Source: Blastomussa wellsi (taxonomy: Eukaryota; Cnidaria; Anthozoa; Scleractinia; Plerogyridae). From it: a stretch of DNA of 64,000 nt. The position numbers and the translations under genes were made by a program. The stretch lies in the NCBI GenBank assembly GCA_947652115.1, contig OX393570.1, positions 9,261,846 to 9,325,845 on the forward strand. Reading direction: 5' to 3'. How positions within the stretch are numbered: the first letter of the stretch is position 1; the number at the start of each line of letters is the position of its first letter. Under the pieces are notes generated by a model. That model was given only the letters and a program-made list of their open reading frames with translations. It ran no database searches and was not told the DNA's origin. Below are positions 13,701 through 27,300 of this stretch, piece by piece.

Positions 13701-15190
13701 AAAGGAGGACAACCGGTCGACGTTTTTCTTGCCGCTCGAAACAAGAACAGTTTCCTTCCGAACTGTGTTGGATGAACTTTTGTGTTTTCTTTCTTGCCCT
13801 GAATTTGACATCCTGAAGTATTTTTTTCTGAAATGTTTCTTGTTTGCTTATTATCGAAATTTGCCCCAAAAACTCCCATGAAATCGCGAATTTGTCTCTG
13901 CAAATCCCGTGAAATTTTACTTTTTATCCCGTGATTTATCAGAAGCCCTGCCCTGTTAGTAAATTTTACCTACATGTAGTCATTTTCATATCTTACATTT
14001 TATTAATAGCTGTGCCCTAGCAGGCGGTCCAATTCCCAAACTGTTGCTTCCAGTACAGGAGTACCATCCCGCATCTGATTGAGACACTGATGCTTTTGTA
14101 TAGGTTGTAGCTGAACATTCACTGCAACCTTCCCCTTCTATCTCAACTCCATTGAACTGCCACCGATGTATTTTTGTGGGCGGATTGCCGATTGTTTTAC
14201 AATAAAAGACTGCAGTTGCCCCTTCTGCTAGGGTGAGGTTTTTAGGATGGTCACCAGGAAACTGAACAACTGGTCGATCTGAAGACAAAAATAATATCAT
14301 GAAATACTATTACAGCCACACAGCAGTACCACTTTATGCATACATATTTAGGAAAATATTATAATTATTATACACTGTAAGAACATACAGATTGATACAA
14401 ATCACACCTCAATATCTGTACAATTTTACTATAAAAACACATCTGCAGGGTTGGACAAAAATTTCAGAGGATGCACTCACCACATGGGCAAGTGACCTTT
14501 AAGCTACACTTGCACACTCATATAATTTTTCACTCACCCAGGCACCTCAACACACTACAATGTACATACTGTACTTATGTACATCATGATCATGTAACAA
14601 TTGCCAAGCAGAAATCATTTTACACACAGTAACAGTAGGGACGACTGACTCCTGCATCGGCACCAGGCTAGTAAACTTGTGGTCCAAGATTTCAAACTGG
14701 TAAACATTGAAAGCTACACCTGTACTGATGATTTCCACTCAGTTTTGTTGAAATGCCAGTCACTACTACGTACAGAAAACAGACCTTTTCAGGGCTAACT
14801 CTCATCCCGACAACCAAACTACACAATCAGTTGTAAACTTGTAAATAGCATGCACATGTAGATTATTTTCAAGAGGAAAGTAGCAAGTTGCACATATTTT
14901 AAATATTATATTTTGGCCACTCTCATGAATTAAATCATACTTTGTACTCTCCCAACAGGTTTGATACTCGCCTGAGCGAGCAGGTACACTGTAAGTGCTA
15001 ATTTCCAACCCTGTGCCTGTATGAATAGAAAAGGCCGAAATTTCCTTACAATTTCTAATAACCTCTTATACACATAGTAACTATTTGAGACTGCGTGAAA
15101 CTAGAATGCAAGGAGAATCAAAAAATAATTATGTTAGAGGAAACCCAAAAATTGAGAACAATTATATTAACCCTTTACTCCCCAAGAGTG

Positions 15191-15237
<47 letters not shown>

Positions 15238-15304
15238 AGGGAGACCCCTTGGGACTTAAAGGGTTAAAAAACTATCTCCCTTAACCCTTTACTCCCCAAG
15301 AGTG

Positions 15305-15351
<47 letters not shown>

Positions 15352-18300
15352 AGGGAGACCCCTTGGGACTTAAAGGGTTACTGCACACTTACATCGGACT
15401 TCAAGTTCTGTAGTTAGAGACTTTTTGCCAGCATTGTTAAAAGCAAGACAGGAAAATGTCCCATTTTGTCTCCAGGTTACTTTAGCGACAGTAAGATATG
15501 CCAGGGTCTTTAAGAGTTTAGAGTTTGTAATTGGTGCGACAGATGATGAGATGTTGTAAGGTGGCGTCCCCTGGGTCAGATTCTGTCTATTCAATATCCA
15601 CTGAATTGTTGCTGCTGGCTTGGCTTCAACTGTACACGAGTAACTCACACTTTGACTTTCAGTTTTTGTTGTTTTGCTTGTTGGTAGCTGGCTAGAAAAT
15701 GATGGAGGAACTGCAACAAAAAGGTAAAACAAATTTCAGTCTAATAAATAAAACAATGTTGTTCATTCAGGGCTTGAACTTAACTTTTTAGCCCACTAGC
15801 AAAATCTTGTAGGGAATGTTTTGTGAATTCACTACTTTCATTTTGCTTTGTTGCCAAGTGATCAAAAAATGTAATTCTCAAATTTTGAATCATGTGATTT
15901 GTAAATAGATATAGTTTCCGGAACATGTAAGCGTTGGTGAACTAACTAACTTCTATAGTGGATTGTATGGTGGATTAAATACGTGTTCTTTACATTGCGA
16001 GTCTTCAGTGTCACAGGGAATTATACAGGACCAGTGAGAACTATTCCCACAGTCTTGCAAGTGACAATTTTTTCTACTAGCAAATTAGCGAGCCAACTAG
16101 CAAATTTTTTATGTAAAAAATAAAATTCTTATTGATATTTTGAAGTAATGAGCTGCAAAGGTAAATAAAAAAGTTTGTTCAAACTTTCTTTCAAATTTTT
16201 TGGAGACAGTGATGATTCTTACTTGCAAATGTTCGCTGGTGGCTGTTTTTCATCTGCAAATCCCCCAAAACACTCACATTTTGCGAGTGTTAATTTCGAG
16301 CCCTGATTCGTTATTCATGCAATATGCATACCACATGCACCACACCTGCTATATACTGTATACGTTATTATTCCTTTGACAAAAAAGTAGCTACCTACAT
16401 GCAAAATCATTGAAAATTAAGTACAGTGGAATCTCCTGTAAATTCAGGCACTGGCAGGCCAGAAAATATGGTCATATTTACGGGTGACCATATTAACAGG
16501 GTAGGGTCAAATGTTTGCACTGGTCCTGACAGATGCATCAATCTGTAAATAATTTATTAATAAACATCTGGAGTAAGGTAGAAACTTTGATCTGTGCATA
16601 CAGTATTAATCAAGAAAACTTTGATGAACATAACTGGATTCTAAATTCAAAACAAGACCACACTTGGCTGTACATAAATTATCCTTCTCAAAGACAAAAG
16701 CCCTGACATCTCAAGGGCCCTAGTCAGCCTCCGCCATTTTTTTATGCCATTGGAATTCTGGAAAATCATTGGTGAAGCAAAATCTTGTTGCAGTGCTGTA
16801 AGTTATGTTACTGGACGTGTCTGAATTACCTTTAGTGAGTTTCTCAATGATCTCCTTCGTTACGACACGCTTTGAGTAAAATATAATACAGAAACTCTCG
16901 CATGTAAACAATAACAAAGGTGTGGCTGACTGGGGCCCTTTAATACTTTCAAAGAGGAAAGAGTCAGGAACCAAGAGTGTTGCCATAGCAATGTCAAAAT
17001 AGGTATCGTGTGGTGTATTTCTTAGGGCACAATAATGGTGCCAAGTTTCAACTGCATTGCCTTATTATTTGCAGAGATATTCTTTGCAGAGATATTCTTT
17101 GTGTTGACCCCACACTGTAACTGGTCACTGTCTTATGACATCATCAGTTATCTAATTTGCATAATATAAAAGTGTGAATAATATCTGAAATGAAAGAAGA
17201 TATCACAAAAAGGAAAAAAAAAACCATTCTTCCTCATTTTGAAAGGGCTGTCAAATAAGCTAAAGTTTATTTTTATTTCATAGGCACTTTAATCTCTGGA
17301 TAGGCAGAAAACGTGATACAGTACTTGGCTTTGAAGAAAGCACAGAATGAAATAAAATCCACCTTGGCCGTAATGTTGTCTTCTTCAATTAATTCCACTG
17401 TGAGTCTGCAATGTAACAACAGACTTACAAAACTTTCCTAGAACAAATATTTGTAACTGCTGACTGGTCCTCCATAACAAGCGAGTGACAAGCGAACAAG
17501 AAACAAGACAAGACAAGACAAGTATTTATATCTTTCAAACTGCACCTCCGAGCGATAGTCTCCATCGCAGCCATTATCAGGGATTTCAAAATGTTTTGAA
17601 GTAGGCGTCCTCGACTGGTAGAGTAGGCGGCTGTTGTAAGTGAGCTTTTTGGTCACAAGCTGATTGGTATTACCAGAGTAGCCGGAAGCATAACAGTCAA
17701 GTAGCCGGTGGAACTCTGGCAGTCACCGTCTTGTTTTGAAACCCCTGCATTATACATACATGTATAACACAGCGTACATGTACCTCCATATTTCTAATTC
17801 CTAAATGCCCCATTACCATTGCACATAATTTTATAGTGTATAGTAATGTAGTTTAGTTAGAGAGCTCAAGGCCTGTTGATACATGTAGCAGGGATGCTTT
17901 GTAAGGTCCCTGAATGGACTATCCTGAAAAAATGCATAGTTTTATGCTTTAAATCAAAATAATTTCGTTTGTGTTGTGTTATTATTATTATTACAGTCTT
18001 TCCCGTAAAACAGGAATGTTTATTGTGTAGTGACCAATTGCAGCAAAGTTCAGGACACGCGAACAAACCACAAACTAATTACCGTTGCAGTTTGCGGTTT
18101 AGTTTTCTCACACCTGATTGTCTTTTTCTTTGTAACACAATAACATTCCATAAACATTTCTGGTGTTCACAGTTTCACGGGAAAGACTGTAAACGTTTTA
18201 GTTGAAAATGCTGAAACCATTAGTTTTCTGCTTAGAGGAAATAATCTTTCGTTTAAAGCTTTCAACTTAATGTATAGAAGGACATTTTTGGTCAGAATTA

Positions 18301-21300
18301 AAAGAGTCGTGACATCCACCTGCACTGTAATGAAACACATCGACAAAGTTGTTTGTTTACACAGCACGTCTGGACTCTTCGCGGTAAATCTCAAATTTCA
18401 GTCATGCAAAAAATGCATCGTTATGATTTTAAAAACTTTTGGTCACTCACTTGATGATAAATGTTCCACAGAAAGTTGGCTCCGACGAAACGCTCGAAAC
18501 GTCAGCTCTTGAATCTCTTTACGGTGGCTAATTCACACTATCAGCCCAGTTGATAAAACCAAATTATATTATTATCTTCTTATGTTGTTTATCAGATGAA
18601 ATGTAACTTTAAATCAACATTGAAATGGCATCAACAGAAACTCGGAAAAATTCCGAGTCCCAGATGGGATGTAACTTTCCTTGGTCAATTCCAAATTTTA
18701 TGTTTCGCTCTTGATCGATCGGCAAGGCGAAAAGTCTGGAAACAACACGTACATTCTGGCCCGGCATCTCAGGCGGTGTCCTAGAAAACAACTTGATGAT
18801 TTGAACTTATGTTGTTTGGATTTTTGTAAGTCGAAAGAAACAAAAAATATCCAGACATTCGCTGAGTAATGATGCCTTTCAAATATACATGTCAGTGAAG
18901 ACTAGATTCTGAGATTCAGAGAAATGTGTGAGCAAAGGACAAGAAAGCATGAAAAAATGTGACCTTTTCAAGCCTTGGCCTGTCAAACATGCAAATTCAT
19001 TGCACTGTTATTAACGTAAGGAAAAAAGTGTGAACTTTTATGCAAGTACCTTTGCTGGTGTCTTTATTTTAGAGTTTTGATAACGCTTTCATTTGTAATG
19101 ACAATACCATCAAAATTAATCACTAGAGGGGTAAAATGCAAACTTCGCTAAATTTTGTCTCGCACTGCGCCAATCTCGATCACGTGAGTTAAAAAATTTT
19201 ATCACGTGGACTCTGTTTATTTATCGAAAAGCAAACAGAAAGCTTCATGACTTTCTGATACTCTTTGCTGCAAAACAGTATGAAATCCATTAAAATGAAA
19301 CAAAACCTGCCTTTCTTTCTTTAGGAGATACATCTTGTGAGTTTTCCTACTCTGTTTGCTTGTTGTGACAAAATAAATTCTGGAAAAACGATGTTCACAT
19401 GACCATGAAGCGACCGTTAAAATCACATCATTGCCGACAGGATGCTCGCAAACACAAAACCATGTGACAATTTTTTTCAGATTGAACTGCTTCGAATTCA
19501 AATTTCTAACCACAGTTTTACCACTCTAGTGATTTTCATAGTAATATATTCTAGTGTCGTGACAAGTTTCAATTCAAAGCATGTTTGCTCGGCCGCTTAC
19601 AAACAAACATCATGGGGATATTCAATGCCTTGTTTGTTGTGAAGTCAAAATACCATTGCTACTACAATTCTTCATTGAGATGACAAGCATGTGGAATGCA
19701 CTCCCTTAATCTCCGATTACTCCTAGTCATAAATATTTTCAACACGATTGCGACGGCTCAAGCAAGAATCGCTACATGTGTGCGAAGTCACTTTGTTGTT
19801 GTGGATTTAACCGGCGCTTGACTGGGTGAACAGTTACATGTACAGTAGTTAAAATGAAGAACTTTTATTACTAAAGAACTCTTATTGCAAAATGTCTTTT
19901 AACAATAAAATTGCGAATCAAAATGCTCAATGAAACATGGTGATGCATCCAATGACACAGTTTGTTCTTTTACACATCAAAACTAAACTTTGAATTTGAG
20001 AAATGTCTGGTGTATCATCAGAGTGTGAAATCTTGCCTATTGTTCTTAATGAACTCCAAACAAAAGGTAAGGAAGCCCATTCAACTAGACTGCGTCTTAC
20101 CGTTTACTGCGGTTTTGCTTGCCGCAAAAAACAAAAAACGGTAAACCGGAGATTTTTTGTGGCACGTTATTTCCAAGGCGAGAACGCAGTATCGATCTGC
20201 GGTTTGACCAAGGGAAAAACGCGGCAAATGGGTAAGTAGTTCCGAGCGGTACTGTAGTAATACAAATTAAAGAACTTTAAGAAATACACTCTTATGAGCA
20301 TTTTGTTTGTTATTGGATTCAGTCGTTGCAGTTTTAATCCATTTTAATCATGCCAACTCTCCCAGATTATCCAGGAGTCTCCTGGATACAGAATAAATCT
20401 CCCGGTCTCCCGTGCAGGTCACCAAATCTCCCAGATACAAAAGAAAATTCTTGAAAATGCGAGTTTCTACTCTAACTCGGGCCGATTTTGGAGGAATTTT
20501 TGAAATTTTTGATGCATTTTTGTAGATGGGTTGTAGATGAATTGGCAGGGCTCTATTTTTAACTCTGCTTTGAAAACTGAGAAGGGGTATCTTGATGCAA
20601 AATTGGCTGTCTTCTGGTTTTCAATTTTTGTAGGTTGGTATCTCTGTGTACCTAATATATCACGAGAGCAAGTGTACTGCACAACCTTAGCAGCTGATTT
20701 GGTTGTTACCTTGCACTGTAATCTGTAGCTGCTTGGTTGGTCCAGTTCCTTCCGTGTTCTGTGGCTCACAGCTGTATGTATCAGCCTCTGCACTGAGCTT
20801 TATATTACTGATCTCATGTTTGCCTTCAATACTGTTCACTATTGTGTTCCCTCGTTTGATGGTGTACGTTGGTTCAGGATAACCATTTGCACTGCATGTA
20901 AGAGTCACTGTTGTGTCCTGCACTACAGAATTGTCTGGTGTTCCAGTTGAAAAAGTTGTAACAGTTGGACGATCTGGTAAAATACAAAAATTAATGAAAT
21001 TGATTATGACAGCAAATGCTAAAGCTGGATAAAAGCAACTAAAATTCTAATATGCAGAGTGTCTTATTTTTGGTAAGTAATTAATTCCAGCAACTGTTAT
21101 GCACACAGACACTACAACTTATCAATACAGTAATAATATTATTGTAAATAATTTAATTATAAATGTGGGATTAGATGCAATAAAGTTGTAGTGTTGCTCA
21201 TACAGTGGAGTCTGGCAGACTATTGCAGCACTCCATGCTGTGACCATTTTGGTTGCCATGGAAAGTGAAAATAAAATTTGGCGAATAAGTTTGCCAAACA

Positions 21301-24300
21301 AGTTGCCAATTTGGTAGCCTGTTACAGGCTCTCAGATGGTGGGGCACACAAAGAAAAGATTCACGTTAGAGCACAAGTGCAAAGAGGTGGGGTGAAGACG
21401 TCTTAGCCCACCTAGAGCTTTGCTCTACATGTTCCCTAACTTCGCTCATGTATCTTTTCTTTGTGCGCCCCACCATCTGAGAGCCTGGCCTAGAACAGGC
21501 TACCAATTTGGCAACCACCGCAGTGCAAAGGTGTTACCTTTATGCAGAAAAAAACAACAACAACTTATAGCCAAGGAAATTCATCTGCACATTTATTTAA
21601 TTGCCCATCCTGCTATCCATTTGCTTAAAAATCATAGTTTTGACTGAGCTGTTTGTTGTGTTTGATGTCTCAGATCGGGGAGCTAGCTGCTATTACAACC
21701 ACATTTCATTTCCGTTTCTTTTAATGATGTGGCCTCCTTCTGCACGTGTTTACTTTCCTAACCTGTTTCTTTGATCTTTTATTTGCTTTTCTTCACAATA
21801 ATTAGAACACTTATCAAAAGATGCTTCAATACAAATGAAAATATCAACAATGAAACATTCTTCAAACGGTTCAATTTGGCTCATCAAGGTAAACGTTAAT
21901 GTTTAAAGTAAAACAGATATGAGGTGCCCTACTTCTAAACGCTTTCCTTTAATTTTGGCAACCAAAATATTTTTTAGTGGCGACCATTTTACAAACGGAT
22001 GTTGCCAAAAGGCGACTTTTGAAAAACTTGAGCTTAGAGCCAAGTGTATTTACAATAGAATGACTTGGTGTACATAATCCAAAGTTGCGATGACAAAAAT
22101 TAAACCAAGGTATTGAATTTTTCTGGCAGAAGTGTACAATGTTTTCCATGCACAGTGTTAACAGCAAAGAACGGTAGCGGTCAGTGGTTAGCAGTCAGCA
22201 GTCTATGTCCTCCAGGGGCTCACATCTTTCATTTACAATGTAGTCACTCAGCAGTGTTCATCGTGCAGCTTCGTTGACCATCTTGTGCTACAGGTATTTC
22301 AGCTGTCTTCTTCCCTCCCTCCAATCCCCTCCCCATTTCCACTGCTTGGCAGTGTGACAGGTGCCTGGATGCCTGGCGTGGGTGTACAAGGCTGGGTTGC
22401 GGGGATTTGCCAGCCACTTGGAGTGGTACTCGGCCTAGGGGCTGGCTGCCAACAGTGGAAGCCCCTGGATACCCCAGGCACCCAACCTCCATTTAGCGAT
22501 ACAGTTGTTAAGGTGCACCTACATGTATAATGTAATATGCACAAGTGTGGGTTATCACTTAAAGCAGTCCTAGATTAAAAAAAAAACTCACACTCTACAT
22601 TAACCACCCTTGTGGTCTCCGCACTGCCAAAATCATTTCTGGCCACACATGTATAGTTCCCAGCATCTTTCACATCTGCATTTGTTAAAGTCCAAGTTTT
22701 TTGTACAATCCCATTCGGTGATCCATTAAATTTCCATAAATAAGATGGCTTTGGAAAACCGTCAGCTTCACATGAAAGTGCTATGCTCTGAGAAAGTTTC
22801 ACAACTGCTGGATTTGGAGTTACAGTTACTTGCTGAGGACCATCTGAAATGACACAAACAAATATGTAATTATTCAGTTTACATGCAGTATATACAGAAC
22901 ACTTTATTTTTTTGATTTTTCAGTTGGTAACTCAAGAGAGGGTCACTCCCCTTTTGTGTGATGAGTTTAAATTTAGAGGTACTAAATCAAAAATGATGAC
23001 AAAACCAATTATTAAGTAAACATGTTGCATTGCATGTACATGCAGACAATTTTTTTGTGCAACCCACGAATGGTGAGTTACAGTGTATTCAGTTCTTTTT
23101 CAAAACAGGAAAGAAATCAAAAGGAAATCAAAATGAATCATTTTGGTCATAGCCACTAATGAATAGTTTTATTAGCTTAAGCTTTAATTGAAGTTTGTTT
23201 TGATATTTGTGTTTGTGTCAGTTGATCAACTTTGTTAATAAACAGTCATGTACATGTACAACGTCAACTGATAAACACTAGTCCAAGACACTTAACAGCA
23301 AGGAGATTGAAAGTGTACAGGAGGGCTGCTTTTGTTTTATTCAAATTCTTTCTACATGCAAACTACCAGACATAACTAATCGATGATCAATGGCATCAAT
23401 TGGTAATCAATGAATAAATATTGATAGGTAATCAGTTGAGTAGTCATTGATTATTGGTAATGATCGATGAGTAATGGTAACCCCAAGACTTTGAGTAGTC
23501 CAGCACCTCATATGAACATATTTTTTCATTCGTTCTCCTTAACAATAGACTTCTTTGTTATCAGGGCTAGAGGCATTGTTTAGGAGTGTTCTCTATTGTT
23601 TCAACGCCCAATGGTATTGCCGCTTCAATGAGGTGCTGCTTGCCGCAAAACTTTTGTGGCCTTTTGATTACTCATCGATGGCCCATCGATTACTCATCGA
23701 TTACTCATCAATGGGCCATCCATCAATTACTCATCGATGGCCCATCTATTACTTATCAATGGCCCATTGATTACTCATCGACTATTATACTGCGCATGGA
23801 AGACTATACATTACTTACAATTGACTAAGAGGTATGCAGACTTTCTCTCTCCAATTCCTAAAATATTTTCCCCGTCACAAGAGTACTGGCCTGTACTGCT
23901 CTTTTTAGCCTTCGTCACTGTTAGCTTCTGTCCATCAGAGATTGTGGTAATGGTATAATCTCCAGAATTGGAAATCTGGCTGCCATCCTTAAACCATCTG
24001 TATGTAGTAGGAGTGGGGACTGCTTCTGTACGACAATTGAATTCTGCATTTCTTCCTTCCACTACAGTTTGATTGCTTATCATACTGTTCACCTTGTGTT
24101 GAGGCTTGACTGAAAAAGAAACACATAAATAAGACAACATATCAAAAGCCCATGGATTCTTATCAAATATTTCCAAAAAGTTTCACCCAGGTCATATGTT
24201 CTTTAAGGGGGTGGAATCAATTTTACATTGTAGCTTGGGCATCCATATTCTTTGTTTCTGGCCAGAATATTATTCAAACCAATGGAAAAGAAGCTCATAT

Positions 24301-27300
24301 TTTGCAGTAAGGCCCATGAACAATACTTCATTTTAAATTTACTCCTTGGTGTTTTAGAGTGACTAAACTGCAGCCTGGAGACAGTTTCTTTGCAACTGTC
24401 AATGTTCAAGATAAAACAGTGTAAATTACAGTGTTTAAATTATTTTATCTTCGGTTTTGTCATTAATTGTCATAATCTGTAACAGCGGAAAATCAGAATC
24501 AAACTGGTTTGAAGAATCTTAAACCAAAGATAAATTTACACTACTAACAACACTCTTAGTTGATCAAATTTCATGACACTTTTGGCTTTTAGACAAACAA
24601 AGACAGCTGCCCCCTTATGGAAGTTTGAAGTGGCTGGTTGAATGAAGCAAATGTTTGATGTGGTGCCATTAATTCAATCCTTGTTTTAATATTTATTTTC
24701 CTTTGTTTTGGGGTAGCAGTATACAGGTATAAGACAGTACAATGTACCTGTACATGTATGATGAATCCCGATAAATGAAAAGCAAAACCTACCATTGATG
24801 AAATTACTAACCGCAACATAATAATGACAACCAATTGCAATAAAATTATGCTAACAACAGCCTAATAATATGCTTGAACAAACATATTATAATTAAACAC
24901 AATGCACGATGCAAGGACATTGATTTCCTATATTTTAACTCCTTGACTCCTGGAGATTTTTGAAAAAAAACGTGTTTTTAATTAACAACAAGTTACAAAT
25001 GGACTTACATCTGACTGTTACATCAACTGTATATTCTGCAGGATTTATACTTAGTCCCGGTGCTACCACACGTGCAACACATCTGTATGTCCCTGCATGG
25101 TTCTTGTTAGCTGACGATATTGTGTAGTTTGAGTTGTTTGGATCTTCTTGAATCTGAGCAATGCCTCTATACCATGTGATTAATGGTTTGGGATTACCAC
25201 TGGCGACGCATAACAAAGTTCTTGAATTTCCTTCATCTAAACTGACAGGTCCAGGAGTTTTGAGTGTGATCTGTGGTGCAACTATCAAAGGTGAAACAAC
25301 AAAATAAAACTGTGAGACAAGAATTCCATACACAATTGTAATAATTTATTGAATATGACTTTAGCTGTGAATATTTAAGAATGGGACATTCTACTGGTCA
25401 AGAAGCTCATCTTATGATACTACAAAGCAGTGCATAAAGCATTTCAAGGCTTGGCTACTAAGCCACACAACCCTTGACCCTTCAGACCGAAAAACGACAA
25501 CTGTCCACAAGTCGCCAAAGATCAAAGAAAGGTACATCTGCCAGATGAATGTACACTGCATTGCACAGGGTTGTCCACAACTTTTGAAGTAGCTGGCAAA
25601 AAAATGGAAGTAGCCAGATGCTGATTAATATTTTCATATAATACAGTACAGTTTGAAAAATCATACGTCTCATTTTGTCTTTGCCACAAATTGCAAGCAA
25701 CAGTTTCTTTTCTCCTGGCTTCAAAAACTCAGTATTTACAATTGTAGCAAGGCTGAAGGGCTATAATAATTCTCAAAATTTTGTTTAACATCAAAAGCTG
25801 CCTTTCCCTTCACTACGTGTGAGCTATGTTCACTTGAACACTTAAACTTAGCATTTCAATGGTTAAAAGAGATATCTTCCGGTTCTTTTTGGCCAAAACA
25901 AATTGACTCATGATGATCAGCGTATTCGAAACTACAAATTTGTACAAAAATCTCAAATACGAAAATTTCGTTTCAGTAGCACTTTAAACTACTGCTACTT
26001 GGCCTGTTTTTGAAAACTGAAGTGTGAGCAATATTTCTCGCTTCTAAAATTGTATTTACTTCTTTTCCTTTGTGACTTTTTTTTTCTTGCAGAGAAAGCC
26101 CACTGAATGCACTAAAGCCTGCTCTTCTTCGAAAGGTATTAGCATTGTGAGAGATTTGGAAAATGAAAGAAAATAAAGAGAATATGAAATACTGGCATGA
26201 TGTTGTAAATGAATTTTGCATTTAGCGTCAGTTCACTGTTAATTTTTCATCTTTCCATTGATTTTTAATGACGACTTCATTGGTGGAACGTGTGGCGTTA
26301 CTCTTTACTCTGGTAACTGTTGAGTTTTCCACTGAGGTTTCAACATACATGCATCTTAGCATCTTATCATTTTCAGGCAGAAAAGAATTGTGCTTCCGGT
26401 GGTAAAGTTTACTGGTTACTGCCTGATAAGGAGAACATTGTTCATTGGAATAAAAAATCACAAATAAAAGTAGCTGGCACAAACGACTCAATAAGCCGGT
26501 TAATTATGGCAGCTGCCGGCCGTTAGGGACAACCCTGATTACATAGTGTCTTCCATCCATTTTAATGCCTAACTTACATGTTGAGTCACAATCAATGTGT
26601 GTGCAATCACTTGTGTGTGCCTTTTTTTGTTTTAGTTCTTTATTATGACTGTGTTTCGTTGATATTCACCTCTGAAACTATACAATCATTCACCTACAGT
26701 AGATATAAGGCCCAGTGAACATCAGTGAATAACTGTTTGAAAGTATAGTTGCATTATCAGCATATGAGATCCCAAGTTTTCAGCACAGCAGGTAAAAAAA
26801 TAATTTTCAAACCGTTATCAGCATGCTGTAACCATTTTAATGCAACCTTTCAAATAACATAATTATTCAGCTGTTTCAAGAATAATTGTCCTTCAGAACA
26901 TATGATGTTGCTTACATGACAAAGCTTCTTTTAACCTGTCCTCTGGGTTTTGTTTTGAAAAGGAGCATACATGTATGCAATGAGAAGCTTAGTTTTCCTT
27001 AAGTGACTTTTTTTCATTGTCAATGGACAAAGGTGATAAAACAAAAGGGCAACAGTGATTGCTGGAAACTTGGCAACAACAGATGTGTACTTGCGGAAAA
27101 GGTCCAGCAAAACCTGCTCTTTCTTTGATAGGTATTAGCACTGAGAAAAAAGAAAGAAGCAAACAAAGGTCTACAGAGTATAAACTTACCAACCACTATC
27201 AGTTCAGCCTCGTCTATTATCCGATCGAATGTAGTGAAGCTAACTCTACACTCATATTTTCCACTGTCTTTTGCCTGAATATTTAATAATTTAATTGTAG

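Larger units (their letters stand above)
10525..13950. mobile_element. CAGGGCTTCTGATA-ended element split by piggyBac
   Basis: The left end CAGGGCTTCTGATA (10525) and its complement ending at 13950 are terminal inverted repeats, flanked by the direct 6-bp repeat CCCTGT (10519-10524 and 13951-13956). With the piggyBac and one TTAA removed, the host element is about 780 bp. Its interior carries repeated CGCGAAATCCCG-like blocks near both ends. The open frames at 10454-10990 and 13685-13903 show no recognisable domain. It is probably a hAT-type non-autonomous element. Confidence 0.8.
16306..20709. other. Remainder of gene A intron 6
   Basis: Besides the repeats listed separately, 16714-17288 is probably another TTAA-type element: its left part (GGGCCCTAGTCAGC, CCGCCATTTT) recurs at 30628-30655 and its right part (GTGCCAAGTTTCAACTG) at 29912. 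18600-20700 holds only short open frames without recognisable domains. A compositionally odd, CG-containing stretch lies at 20090-20230 (GCGGTTTTGCTTGCCGCAAA). Confidence 0.45.

Noticed and set aside
20003..20239. 78-codon plus-strand open frame in gene A intron 6
   Set aside because: Opposite strand to gene A, no domain and no partner exons; the CG-rich end looks like an old element.
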